A stretch of DNA of 40,592 nt from Dysgonomonas sp. HGC4 (GCF_001261715.1 NZ_CVRU01000105.1:1-40592); one strand, 5' to 3'. Counted from the first letter of the stretch, positions 24,713-33,826 are shown. Translations and numbers: made by a program. The notes: generated by a model from the sequence alone, not told the origin.

Positions 24713-26134
24713 TTATTGTTTTACATTAGTTAAACTTCTACCTAGTGCTTTATTCAAATATACATTGCATAGTTTCACATCAATCTGAGAATCGATCATC
24801 TCCGAGTGAGCCGATAACCATGCTGTATGAGCAGCCAAAACATCCGAAGCAGGAATAACCCCTTCTTCGAAACCCAACGTAGCATATCTCAAGTTTTCAT
24901 TCGCTTTTTCCATATTTTGCTCCGAAGAAATATACCTTTTGTGAGCTTCATTCAGTTTAAAAGCTGATTGATTGATTTGTAGTTCTATTTTTTCTTTTGC
25001 ATCTTCCAGTTGATATTCCTGAATACGAGTCTGAGCCTTTGCAGCACTCAGTTTGGCAGAACTGGTCATAAAATTAAGAGGAACACTCAATTTCAGCCCT
25101 ACGTTCCACATTCCTCCAAATGTATTTTGAAAACCATCAAAACCATTGGGGTTTGTCCATGTATAAGCAGCCATTAATCCTAGTTCGGGTAAAAACTCGG
25201 CTCTCTCTATTTTTTCTTTTCCTTTATATATCTTAGTAGCTAGTTCGAGACTCTTTATTTCGGGCCTGTTTAGCAGAGCTTCTTCAATCGAAGGAGTAAT
25301 AGGTGCTTCTGTTGAGATCAGCATTTCACGTTTTTCATCCGCTAAAGCTACTTTGTCTTCAATCTCTAACCCACATAATTGGTTGAAAAGCATTCGAGCT
25401 AAACTTAAACCATTATCAACCTTAGTTAAGGTCATGTCCGCTTCATTCTCTTTTACCATTACCGACAAAACATCTGCTTTGGTTGCAACTCCTTCGGCTT
25501 CCATTGAGCCAACATCAGAATGCATCTTTTGCAGCAATTTGAGGTACGATTCAGCAAGATCTCTTTTATAAGCCAACGAAACAATTTGCCAGTAAGAAGC
25601 ATCCAACTCTGCAATAACATCTTGCAATTCGGTATCCTTCTTTGACTTTGCCAACTCCTGAGCATTCTTCATTATGTCATTATAAGCCACAATACGCCCA
25701 CCCATAAACAATGGCTGAGTCATTGATATAGAGCCTACCCAAATATTTTTTATATCGAGTTCTCCAATAGATCGTATCTTGTCTGATAATTCCTGTGGAA
25801 TAGGTATCTGAGTTCCGGGAGGAATAGGTATTCCTATACCCGACAAATCGGGAATGGTAATAGATCCCGGAATAGCCGAAGAACCTATAAGATTCAGATT
25901 CTTTTCGTTGCGAATATACATTCCGGACGCAGAAAATTTAGGGAAATACTTTAAGTAAGCTTCCTTTTTTTCATAGTAGGCGACCTTTTCTTCCTCAGAG
26001 GCCATCTTCAAATGCTTATTGTTCTGGATAGCCAGATTTCGGGCATCTTCGAGACTTAGTGTTCTTTGTGCAGATATAGTACCGCTTAAGGCGCCAACGC
26101 AAAACAAAATCCAGAGAAAATTTCTTTTACTCAT
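24713..26134 (-). CDS. TolC family outer membrane efflux protein
   Basis: A 473-residue protein with a signal peptide (MSKRNFLWILFCVGALSGTISAQ) and two outer membrane efflux repeats rich in long helices (about 25-230 and 255-465). Typical features are LSLEDARNLAIQNN near the N-terminus and the second-half start LNRPEIKSLELATKIYKGKE. Trimers of this family form the outer membrane exit duct for tripartite exporters. It is the first gene of the HlyD and double ABC-2 permease operon. The start ATG is at 26132-26134. A possible -7 box and operator-like sequences lie in the 311-base region upstream. Confidence 0.94.
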   Translation of the reverse strand: MSKRNFLWILFCVGALSGTISAQRTLSLEDARNLAIQNNKHLKMASEEEKVAYYEKKEAYLKYFPKFSASGMYIRNEKNLNLIGSSAIPGSITIPDLSGIGIPIPPGTQIPIPQELSDKIRSIGELDIKNIWVGSISMTQPLFMGGRIVAYNDIMKNAQELAKSKKDTELQDVIAELDASYWQIVSLAYKRDLAESYLKLLQKMHSDVGSMEAEGVATKADVLSVMVKENEADMTLTKVDNGLSLARMLFNQLCGLEIEDKVALADEKREMLISTEAPITPSIEEALLNRPEIKSLELATKIYKGKEKIERAEFLPELGLMAAYTWTNPNGFDGFQNTFGGMWNVGLKLSVPLNFMTSSAKLSAAKAQTRIQEYQLEDAKEKIELQINQSAFKLNEAHKRYISSEQNMEKANENLRYATLGFEEGVIPASDVLAAHTAWLSAHSEMIDSQIDVKLCNVYLNKALGRSLTNVKQ

Positions 26135-26445
26135 GTGTTGTGTCCATTTTTAATAAGTAAAGTATTAATCGCTATATTTTTCAATCAGCCAATTTTAGTG
26201 TTATAATGTAACTAATCAAGAAATGAGTTTACAACTTTAGTTAGTTGTCTAAACAATAAAATCACGTAAAAGTACACTCTTTAGACTATATAAACAACAC
26301 CTAAATATCCCTTTTAGTTCGGAATATTTAAATTCAGTTAAAAAAACGTTTTCACAACTTTCCTATAAAACACAAAAATGGGTAATCTTTCGACTACCCA
26401 TCAAATATAATGTGTTTATCACAAATAATTTATATATAGTAAAGA
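26135..26445. promoter_or_regulatory. 311-base region upstream of the TolC operon and downstream of murF-alr
   Basis: No gene is seen. On the minus strand TTG, 17 bases and TACTTTAC form a weak promoter ending near the TolC start. GTAACTAATCAAG (26208-26220) shares 9 of 12 core bases with the marR operator candidates. ACAACT-TTAGTT-AGTTGT (26231-26248) is a perfect 6-bp inverted repeat. These may be control sites; the terminator of murF-alr occupies the far end. Confidence 0.4.
26373..26401 (-). terminator. Terminator of murF-alr
   Basis: ATGGGTA (26378-26384) pairs with TACCCAT (26395-26401). On the minus strand the stem is followed by TTTTT, so it ends transcription coming from murF-alr. 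Confidence 0.75.
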
Positions 26446-28917
26446 TTATTCTCTGAAATAAATTCTCCTAACCCTCGATGATACAGAAGTTAATACCTCG
26501 TAAGGAATAGTATTAATCTTTTTAGCCTGGTCTATAACAGATAATTCATCACCAAAGAGAATTACCTCATCACCTTCTTTAATATCAAGCCCAGTAATTT
26601 CGATCATAGACAAGTCCATGCATATATTGCCGATAATAGGAACCAGATGCCCGTTGACCAGCACATGCCCATTTCTATTTCCAAATTGACGGCTCAAACC
26701 ATCTGCATATCCTATACGGATAGTCGCAATAGAAGCATCGTGATCAAGGTCTCCCCTTCTACCATACCCCACAGTTTCACCTTTTTTGAGATGTTTTATT
26801 TGTAAGATCGTAGTCTTAAGCGTACAAACATTACGTAATCCATCTAATCCACTGGCACTGATACCATACAAGCTAATACCTAAGCGCACCATATCCATTT
26901 GCTCTTCGGGGAAACGTTCGATCCCTGCTGAGTTAAGAATATGTCGCCAAATAGTATAATCCAATCCATCTTGCAATGCAGAAGCAAGCTTTTTAAATAA
27001 CGAAATCTGTTGTGTTGTAAAATCGTCAAATGCCCAACTTTCGCTCGCTGCTAAGTGTGAGAATGTTGATTTCACTTTAAGAGCTTGTTGCGATTTCAAA
27101 CGCTCTAATAATAAAGGTATATCTTCTTCAGTAAAACCAAGACGATGCATACCTGTATCCATCTTTATATGAATAGGAAAATCGGAGATTCCCCTGCGTT
27201 GTGCTTCTTTTATAAAGGCATCGAGAATCCTGAAATTATAAACTTCGGGTTCGAGATACGATTCAAATAATTGATTAAAACCCGATACCTCAGGGTTAAG
27301 TACAATTATAGGAGTCTTTATTCCTGCTTTTCTCAAGACAACCCCTTCTTCGGCAATTGCTACTGCAAAGTAATCACATTTATGATATTGAAGTATCTTA
27401 GCTACCTCTTCGGAACCCGACCCGTAAGCATCTGCTTTAACCATACAGATAATCTTGGTATCAGGATTCATTCTCGAGCGGTGGAATTTAAAATTATGAA
27501 GTATAGCATCCAGATTTATATCCAACACCGTCTCATGATTCTTTTGCTCTATGAGTTCGCTGATACGTTCAAATTCAAAATGACGTGATCCTTTTAATAA
27601 GATCGTTTCTTCATGAAATTCGTTCCATATTCCGGAAGAAATAAAATCTTCTGTAGAATCGAAGAAAATATGAGGAATATTCGCAAACAACTTTTGCTGA
27701 TCCGAGATATGATGACCGATACCAATAATCCGACCAATACTAGCAGAATCTGCCAGATCTGAAACTGATTTATATAAAGCCTCATCCGAAAATCCTGATT
27801 GCAATATATCAGAGAGAATAAGAGTTCGTTTCGGAGAATCCTCAGCAGATTGTTGCCCTAAGAAAGACAGTGCAATCTTCAACGAGTTGATATCCGAATT
27901 ATATGTATCGTTTACAATGATATTATTATTCTTGCCTCTACGTACATCCAAACGCATAGCTACCGGCTCAAGCTGTTTTACTTTTTCCTGTATAGTTTCG
28001 ATAGATGTAGTCAAGTATAAGGCAGCCGCTATACTGCTGGTAACATTTTCGACAGAAGCATCATCTGTAAAGGGTAATTCTACTGTAAACGGTAAGCCAA
28101 GAAAAGAGTAAGTAATAAAAGATTTAGCTTCGAGCTTTTCAACCTTTAGTATAAGTAAGGGACTGTTAGATCGATTGTTATAAGACCACGTAAAACTTTT
28201 CTGAGACAGACAAGTAGCCTCCATACATTCATCAAGAAGTTTATTACCCTCTTCACAAATTATAACATCGCAATTGACAAATAACTCTAATTTTTCGAGA
28301 CATTTTTGCTTCAAATTCTTGAAGTTCTCTTGGTGAGCATCTCCAATATTTGTAAAAACACCAATAGTCGGCTGTATTATTTTTTGCAGACGAGTCATTT
28401 CATTAGGCATAGAAATACCAGCTTCGAAAAGTCCAAGTTCTGTATTTTCATTCAATTGCCATACCGATAAAGGAACTCCCAATTGAGAGTTATAACTACG
28501 TGGCGATCGGGTGATATTCTTCTCTGAACCTAACATCTGATATATCCATTCCTTTACAATGGTTTTACCGTTACTTCCTGTTATAGCAATAACAGGGATA
28601 TTAAAGTGTTCGCGATGAAAAGTTGCTACCTTTTGTAAGGCAAGCAAAGAGTCCTTGACATGTAAAAGATTTATGTCTTTAAGATTCTTCCATTCGGATT
28701 GAATAGTTTGTACAACAAAATGTCGTACACCCAGATTGTATAATTCATCAACATACTTATGCCCGTCGTTGTTTGCCGTCTTCAAGGCAAAGAACAGTGT
28801 CTCTCCGGGATTAAAAACTTCGCGACTGTCGCTCAACAAATGACTTATGGGCGATTCGGGATTGTTTACCTCTTTTATTTTTAATGTTTTGGCAATTTCA
28901 GAGATAGTATATATCAT
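26446..28917 (-). CDS. murF-alr: Bifunctional MurF ligase - alanine racemase
   Basis: An 823-residue fusion. The N-terminal part (about 1-455) is MurF-like, with the ATP loop ITGSNGKT (112-119), the FEAGISMPNEM block and NDTYNSD (336-342). MurF adds D-Ala-D-Ala to UDP-MurNAc-tripeptide. The C-terminal part (about 462-823) is a PLP alanine racemase. Its cofactor lysine is Lys494 in MVKADAYGSG, followed by HIKMDTGMHRLGF, RLGISLYGIS and VGYGRR. Fusion of the enzyme that makes D-Ala to the enzyme that uses D-Ala-D-Ala is known in Bacteroidota. Both halves look complete. Whether both are fully active here cannot be told from the sequence alone. Confidence 0.96.
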   Translation of the reverse strand: MIYTISEIAKTLKIKEVNNPESPISHLLSDSREVFNPGETLFFALKTANNDGHKYVDELYNLGVRHFVVQTIQSEWKNLKDINLLHVKDSLLALQKVATFHREHFNIPVIAITGSNGKTIVKEWIYQMLGSEKNITRSPRSYNSQLGVPLSVWQLNENTELGLFEAGISMPNEMTRLQKIIQPTIGVFTNIGDAHQENFKNLKQKCLEKLELFVNCDVIICEEGNKLLDECMEATCLSQKSFTWSYNNRSNSPLLILKVEKLEAKSFITYSFLGLPFTVELPFTDDASVENVTSSIAAALYLTTSIETIQEKVKQLEPVAMRLDVRRGKNNNIIVNDTYNSDINSLKIALSFLGQQSAEDSPKRTLILSDILQSGFSDEALYKSVSDLADSASIGRIIGIGHHISDQQKLFANIPHIFFDSTEDFISSGIWNEFHEETILLKGSRHFEFERISELIEQKNHETVLDINLDAILHNFKFHRSRMNPDTKIICMVKADAYGSGSEEVAKILQYHKCDYFAVAIAEEGVVLRKAGIKTPIIVLNPEVSGFNQLFESYLEPEVYNFRILDAFIKEAQRRGISDFPIHIKMDTGMHRLGFTEEDIPLLLERLKSQQALKVKSTFSHLAASESWAFDDFTTQQISLFKKLASALQDGLDYTIWRHILNSAGIERFPEEQMDMVRLGISLYGISASGLDGLRNVCTLKTTILQIKHLKKGETVGYGRRGDLDHDASIATIRIGYADGLSRQFGNRNGHVLVNGHLVPIIGNICMDLSMIEITGLDIKEGDEVILFGDELSVIDQAKKINTIPYEVLTSVSSRVRRIYFRE

Positions 28918-29023
28918 TTCTATATTTAGTTTTTTAGAACTCTCAGTTTACTTCAATAAGCAACTAATCAAAGTCTTTTATGTTGAAAAATAAAGCAGCA
29001 AATATTTACTCGGTTTATGTTCT

Positions 29024-30007
29024 CTAGGAGAGTTTTTTCTCGAGTAACAAAAGCTCCTTTTCACAATCAAAGTAAGGATATTTATTTCGTAAAGATTTGA
29101 CCTTTAACAAAGTTTGTTTTAAAAATTGTTTATGATCCTCCGTCTCTTCATTAAAAGGTCGATGACCAATTGCCCTACTTATATTCTGCCATTCGACACA
29201 TAATTTTCGGGTCTCTTCATCTAAATAAGTAGCAGTAAAAATATCCCATATATATTGTATAGCTACATCATTGGGATGAATCATATCTTCGGCATAAAAC
29301 CTATAATCTCTCAACTCATCCAAAACGATTTCATAAGACGGAAAATAATATAGATTGGAAAACTTATTCATCAACTCATCAATAGCCAGAAGTAAAACAG
29401 CTTTACTCAATTGATTATTGTGTGCCCCATCTTTCCAATGACGAATAGGACTTACAGTGAATAAAATTTTCAAATCGGGATTAATCCTTAAAGACTCTTC
29501 TATAAGTTTAGTCCATGAAAAAACAATTTCCGATACAGAAAGTTTATACCTATCAAAAATATTTGATGGTTGCTTATGGCAGTTGGCAACAACGTTCTCC
29601 GTTTCTTTGAGATTAAAAGCATAGGCTGTACCAAAAGTAACGAGAAGAATTTCTGCTTCCTTTAAATCAGCAGAGGCTTTTTCCCTAGCCTCATTTATAG
29701 TTTTAAGAAAGCTATCTTTATCAGGACTGGAAAATACACTGTGGTGAAAATAAGTTCGGTAAATTCCGTGATGATGAAAAATATCATCTTCTGTAAAAAC
29801 TCTATTTTGCTGTAACATCTCTATTGCCTGCGCGATAGAAGCGGGATTGTAAAGTACGCCGAAAGGATTTACATTGACCGAAAATTTATTTTCGAGAAGT
29901 TGTTTCCCTATATTTTCGGCAAAGCAAGACCCAAACAAAAGTATTTTTGTCTGATGATTAATTCTTAGTTCTGATTTTGGGACTTCAACCTTTTTCCTGA
30001 ATTCCAT
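29024..30007 (-). CDS. GSCFA domain protein
   Basis: A 327-residue cytoplasmic protein of the GSCFA family, named for the motif LLFGSCFAENIG (residues 28-39). The arrangement (GSCF near the N-terminus, VTFGTAYAF in the middle, and a late AEDMIHPND block with Asp/His) resembles SGNH/GDSL hydrolases, with Ser in GSC as the likely nucleophile. The substrate is unknown. No signal peptide is seen. It sits between murF-alr and an M28 peptidase on the same strand, with gaps of 106 and 85 bases, so co-transcription is possible but unproven. Confidence 0.9.
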   Translation of the reverse strand: MEFRKKVEVPKSELRINHQTKILLFGSCFAENIGKQLLENKFSVNVNPFGVLYNPASIAQAIEMLQQNRVFTEDDIFHHHGIYRTYFHHSVFSSPDKDSFLKTINEAREKASADLKEAEILLVTFGTAYAFNLKETENVVANCHKQPSNIFDRYKLSVSEIVFSWTKLIEESLRINPDLKILFTVSPIRHWKDGAHNNQLSKAVLLLAIDELMNKFSNLYYFPSYEIVLDELRDYRFYAEDMIHPNDVAIQYIWDIFTATYLDEETRKLCVEWQNISRAIGHRPFNEETEDHKQFLKQTLLKVKSLRNKYPYFDCEKELLLLEKKLS

Positions 30008-30092
30008 TCAAATAAAATTCTAAAATAAGTAACATTCAATATAACTAAGTTTGGTTATTCTACCTATCAAAGAAGTAGAAAGGCTTATCTCG

Positions 30093-31091
30093 TCAATATT
30101 CTTTTTCGTTAGCCAAGTTCCAGGCATTCAAATAAGAGGCTTTAGTTATCTCAACTAATTTTTTCCAATTTATTTTCGAAGCCTCATCGCTTGGTTTGTG
30201 ATAATCGGGATGCCCATCGGTATGATACCAAATAATCGGGACACCTGCCTTTGCAAAAGAACCATTATCGCTTCCTCCCACAGGCTTATCCCAAGGCGTG
30301 TAATTAGGAGTCAATTGCAAATTATATTTTTTGATATCGTCTTTCAGCCATTTACCAAAAGCAGGATTAGCTTCGGTATAGAAATAGACTACATAAGTAG
30401 GATTAGACTCATCGGTATTACGACCTATCATATCGAAGTTTAGATAGCCTTTTACTTGATTGATAAATTTACAGTTTTGTGTAAAATATTTGGAGCCTAA
30501 TAAGCCATCTTCTTCTCCATCCCAGAATGCAAAAATCACATTACGCTGTGGTTGAACTCCACTCTCTACAAAAGCTTTCGCAATCTGCATTACAGCCGAT
30601 ACACCAGACGCATTATCGTCAGCCCCGTTATATATTTGATCGCCCACCAAATTTGTATCCATCCCCAGATGATCGAAGTGAGCTCCTACTATCACATATT
30701 CATTTTTATTGACTCCCGGAATCATTCCCAGAACATTTCGCAGATTTAAAACACGATGAACTCCTTGTTTATATTTAGCGATTGAATCGGGATTTACCTG
30801 ATATCTTTTCTTTTGTTTAAAATCTTCACTATATGCCTCAAATGCTTGGAAATAAGTATCACTTAAAGGCTGAATACCTAAAGCTGTAAGATATGAAGCC
30901 AAATATTCGGAAGCAACTTGTCCTCCTAAAGCTCCTGCTCCACGCCCTTGAAGAGCATCACTTGCCAAAAAGCCAACTGCAGCTTTTGCCTCTCTTTCCG
31001 AAATGGAGTTTAGTCCTTTTTCGATAGGCTTTTGAGCAAAAATATTTAATAACGAAACACTTAATAATAAAACAGATAAATAAATTTTCAT
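30093..31091 (-). CDS. M28 family zinc peptidase (aminopeptidase-like), exported
   Basis: A 332-residue exported enzyme with a signal peptide (cleavage near FAQ, residue 20). The two-zinc peptidase M28 ligands are visible in order: His138 in VGAHFDHLG, bridging Asp158 in NGADDNASG, Glu193 and Glu194 in WDGEEDG, Asp220 in NFDMIGR, and a final His in TDGHPDYH (294 or 298). The family removes N-terminal amino acids or, in the QC branch, cyclises glutaminyl peptides; an aminopeptidase is more likely here. It follows mltF on the same strand with a 54-base gap that contains a perfect 9-bp palindrome. Confidence 0.92.
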   Translation of the reverse strand: MKIYLSVLLLSVSLLNIFAQKPIEKGLNSISEREAKAAVGFLASDALQGRGAGALGGQVASEYLASYLTALGIQPLSDTYFQAFEAYSEDFKQKKRYQVNPDSIAKYKQGVHRVLNLRNVLGMIPGVNKNEYVIVGAHFDHLGMDTNLVGDQIYNGADDNASGVSAVMQIAKAFVESGVQPQRNVIFAFWDGEEDGLLGSKYFTQNCKFINQVKGYLNFDMIGRNTDESNPTYVVYFYTEANPAFGKWLKDDIKKYNLQLTPNYTPWDKPVGGSDNGSFAKAGVPIIWYHTDGHPDYHKPSDEASKINWKKLVEITKASYLNAWNLANEKEY

Positions 31092-31106
31092 GATAATAGG
31101 TTTTCG

Positions 31107-31125
31107 GGATAAAGTAACTTTATCC
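31107..31125. promoter_or_regulatory. Perfect 19-bp palindrome before the M28 peptidase gene
   Basis: GGATAAAGT-A-ACTTTATCC lies 15 bases upstream of the M28 start codon, in the gap after mltF. There is no T run on either side, so it looks more like an operator or a leader hairpin than a terminator. Confidence 0.4.
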
Positions 31126-31141
31126 TTACATACAACGAATC

Positions 31142-31154
31142 AGGTCTATGACTT
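31142..31154 (+). repeat. AGGTC-type repeat, copy 8 (overlaps mltF stop)
   Basis: AGGTCTATGACTT; on the minus strand it reads AAGTCATAGACCT and contains the TAG stop codon of mltF, so the last codons of mltF are made of repeat sequence. Confidence 0.5.
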
Positions 31155-32540
31155 AGATTTTACTTCAATAGATTTAAACTTATCACGGTTAGATGTAACC
31201 TGTTTTACATACTGAACCACTTCCGACCCTCTAAGGTAACCGTTTTTGCAGACAGAATCATTATAATATTCGGGTTTACTTTTTAGCTCTATATATTTTT
31301 CAACATGCCCATCCCATATATACGGATTGTCATTGTACTTCCGAGCCAATGCCTGAGCGTCTGTAACATGCCCGTTACCACCATTATACGCTGCCAACAC
31401 AAACTTGAGTCGCTGTTCTTTATTCTCTATTTTAGCAAACATCCCATCTAATTTATTTATCAGCTCAGCCCCCACTTTTATACTTAGTTCAGGATTTTTA
31501 AGATCATCTCCAGAGACTCCAAAGGCTTTAGCCGTACGAGGCATCAACCCCATTAATCCCACTGCACCTGCCCATGATGCAACCTCAGGTTTAAAACGCG
31601 ATTCTTGATATGCTACTGATGCCAACAGATGCCAATCGTATCCAGATATAGCTGCATATTTCTTGAAAATCTCATCATAAAGCGAAACATGCCCTTTAGG
31701 GACATTGGCTAAGACATTTAAATCAAAATCGGGTTGTTTACTTAACTCGAAGTATTTTTTCAGAATAGATTTATACTCTCTGGTCTTACTGTTCTCAGCA
31801 AACCATTCGTTCAAAGCCTTTCCTAGTTCGGGTGTATCTTTACGAACAGCCCATGAAGAACGTTGCTCGAAACTTAAAGGGAGAGAAACATCAATATTAC
31901 GATAGTATGTTTTATTCAGTTTAGCAATATATTCGTCCGCCACTGTGTAGTCGATCTGTTTTTGAGCAACCATTTGGATAAGGTCTTCCACCGTTACCGT
32001 ATCTTTCTCAACATCTTTAATAACAATACCATTACCCAACTCAGCATCTAGATTGAGTAATCGTTTATGATACTTCGTGTTATGTTTTATGTAAACTTCT
32101 TTTCCTATCAATTGAGTAACATCAGTTACCATCGAATCTTTCTTATTTGTTCTTTGGACTAATACTTGATGCGAAACTTGCTCCAATCCACAATAGAGAA
32201 TAGAATCTTTCAGTTCGTTTTGTACAGAAATAGGACTGGTTATTAAATCTCCCTCACCATTTTGAAGCATTTCGATAAGTCGTGTTGCGTTTTCGGCAAC
32301 CTTTACATTTAGTTTTAGACCATAATAATCGCAAAATTCTTTTGCCAGATCATAGTCATAACCCATCGGCTCATCTTTGTAGATAAAATATGAAGTAGAA
32401 CTACTTAAGGTAATAATATTTAGCTCGCCCGACTCCTTTATTTGCTCAAAATCTCGAGTCTGAGGCTTCTGCCCTCCACAGCTGCAAAAGACGGCAATCA
32501 TACCTATTAAGAATACAAAATAGCTAATCTTCGACATCAT
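31146..32540 (-). CDS. mltF: Membrane-bound lytic murein transglycosylase F (MltF)
   Basis: A 464-residue envelope protein with two domains. The N-terminus is a lipoprotein-type signal ending in FCSCGG (Cys21). A periplasmic solute-binding domain of the SBP_bac_3 type covers about 38-268. A lytic transglycosylase (SLT) domain covers about 285-440, with catalytic Glu313 in AYQESRF, then GAVGLMGLMPRTAKAFG and AAYNGGNGHV. It cuts MurNAc-GlcNAc bonds and gives 1,6-anhydro ends. The frame reaches a TTG at 32546; the first ATG (32538-32540) is preferred. It lies between trhO and the M28 peptidase gene on the same strand. AGGTC repeat copies lie at both ends of the gene. Confidence 0.94.
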   Translation of the reverse strand: MMSKISYFVFLIGMIAVFCSCGGQKPQTRDFEQIKESGELNIITLSSSTSYFIYKDEPMGYDYDLAKEFCDYYGLKLNVKVAENATRLIEMLQNGEGDLITSPISVQNELKDSILYCGLEQVSHQVLVQRTNKKDSMVTDVTQLIGKEVYIKHNTKYHKRLLNLDAELGNGIVIKDVEKDTVTVEDLIQMVAQKQIDYTVADEYIAKLNKTYYRNIDVSLPLSFEQRSSWAVRKDTPELGKALNEWFAENSKTREYKSILKKYFELSKQPDFDLNVLANVPKGHVSLYDEIFKKYAAISGYDWHLLASVAYQESRFKPEVASWAGAVGLMGLMPRTAKAFGVSGDDLKNPELSIKVGAELINKLDGMFAKIENKEQRLKFVLAAYNGGNGHVTDAQALARKYNDNPYIWDGHVEKYIELKSKPEYYNDSVCKNGYLRGSEVVQYVKQVTSNRDKFKSIEVKSKS

Positions 32541-32554
32541 ATTCAACTTATTAA

Positions 32555-32567
32555 AGGTTTTAGAGCT
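32555..32567 (+). repeat. AGGTC-type repeat, copy 9 (degenerate, before mltF)
   Basis: AGGTTTTAGAGCT followed by ATT; 13 of 16 bases match AGGTCTCAGACCTATT (copy 4). It ends 14 bases upstream of the mltF ATG, like copies 3 and 7 before mltG and hlyD. Confidence 0.4.
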
Positions 32568-32741
32568 ATTATAAATATCGTCGCAAATATAATATTTTTT
32601 AGTTAACAGATTATCAAACTCTAGAAAACGGATAAGAGACTGTTATTTAAATCAGTAAATAAACTTGAAGCTTTGTTAATCTTGGGTTGATCAGATCAAA
32701 ACCCATCTTAGAACATACTAAGAATCAAAACAGGTATAAAT

Positions 32742-32771
32742 AAGAAAGGTGACATTTCTGTCACCTTTCTT
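32742..32771. terminator. Terminator of trhO
   Basis: AAGAAAGGTGACA (32742-32754), loop TTTC, TGTCACCTTTCTT (32759-32771), a perfect 13-bp stem just after the trhO stop codon. Confidence 0.8.
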
Positions 32772-32794
32772 TAGTCTTATTTTGATCCAGCTAT

Positions 32795-33826
32795 TTACTT
32801 CGCAATAAACAAGCTCTGAGATTTACCTTTTCTGAAAATCATAGCATCATTACGTTTACCTTTACGAAGAGCTTTTTGTTCCTCCTCTGGTAGCATAACT
32901 ACACTTCTACACCCATCGCAACAACATCCTTTCATTGCCTCGGCACACTCGGGACATTGGATAAACAAAAGGTGACAACCTTCGTTCGCACAATTGGTAT
33001 GTGTATCGCAAGCTTTACCACACTGATGACAATGTGCAATAACATCTTCGGTAATACGCTCACCTAAGCGATTGTCGAAAACAAAATTCTTTCCGATAAA
33101 CTTACTGTCTAGTCCTTCGGCTTTTACTTGTCTTGTATATTCAATAATACCACCTTCCAATTGATAGACATTCTTAAAGCCCTGATGCTTGAAGTAAGCA
33201 CTGGCCTTTTCGCAACGAATACCTCCAGTACAATACATCAACAGGTTTTTGTTTTCTTTATGCTCTTCCAGCATTTTGTCTATAATAGGAAGAGATTCTC
33301 TAAATGTTGTAACATCAGGAGTTACAGCTCCTTCGAAATGTCCTACTTCGCTTTCATAATGATTGCGCATATCCAATACCACAGTATTAGGATCGGCCAT
33401 CATATCATGAAATTCTTTAGCCCTAAGATGTACACCAATATCGGTAACATCAAAGGTTTCGTCATTAAGCCCATCTGCCACAATCTTCTCGCGAACTTTA
33501 ATCGTAAGCTTTAGAAAAGATTTGTTGTCATGCTCAACTGCCACATTCAAGCGAATATCTTTCATAAACGGATAAGTATCCAGATAATCTTTAAAAGCTG
33601 AAATATTGGCAGCAGGTAACGATAGCTGAGCATTGATGCCTTCGTTAGCTACATAAATACGTCCAAGCACATCTAGTTTTGACCACTCAAGAAAAAGCGA
33701 ATCTCTAAAAGCTTGAGGATCAGCTATATGAGCATAAGCATAAAAAGAAAGTGTGAGACGTTGAACTCCTGCTTCATCTATCAGTTTGGCTCTTTCGTCA
33801 GCGCTCATCAAATTGTACAGTTGCAT
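32795..33826 (-). CDS. trhO: tRNA uridine(34) hydroxylase TrhO (rhodanese-type, YceA)
   Basis: A 343-residue cytoplasmic enzyme that makes 5-hydroxyuridine at tRNA position 34 using oxygen (family knowledge). It has an acylphosphatase-like N-terminal domain (about 20-110, with GRIYVANEGINAQLS). A rhodanese domain (about 130-235) carries the active Cys199 in YCTGGIRCEKASAYF and a nearby Cys205. A Cys-rich C-terminal part (CHQCGKACDTHTNC ... CPECAEAMKGCCCDGC) probably binds zinc. The frame extends to a TTG at 33835, but the ATG at 33824-33826 (MQLYNLM) is preferred. A TACTTTTG box lies about 55 bases upstream. It ends at a strong hairpin. Confidence 0.93.
   Translation of the reverse strand: MQLYNLMSADERAKLIDEAGVQRLTLSFYAYAHIADPQAFRDSLFLEWSKLDVLGRIYVANEGINAQLSLPAANISAFKDYLDTYPFMKDIRLNVAVEHDNKSFLKLTIKVREKIVADGLNDETFDVTDIGVHLRAKEFHDMMADPNTVVLDMRNHYESEVGHFEGAVTPDVTTFRESLPIIDKMLEEHKENKNLLMYCTGGIRCEKASAYFKHQGFKNVYQLEGGIIEYTRQVKAEGLDSKFIGKNFVFDNRLGERITEDVIAHCHQCGKACDTHTNCANEGCHLLFIQCPECAEAMKGCCCDGCRSVVMLPEEEQKALRKGKRNDAMIFRKGKSQSLFIAK

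Noticed and set aside
25431-25445. TTAAGGTCATGTCCG inside the TolC-like gene as a repeat copy
   Set aside because: It lies in coding sequence, lacks the second half and is explained by codons.
32684-32704. Palindrome TTGATC-A-GATCAA in the gap between trhO and mltF
   Set aside because: It is perfect over 13 bases but about 147 bases from the mltF start, with no promoter boxes around it; too little support to call an operator.
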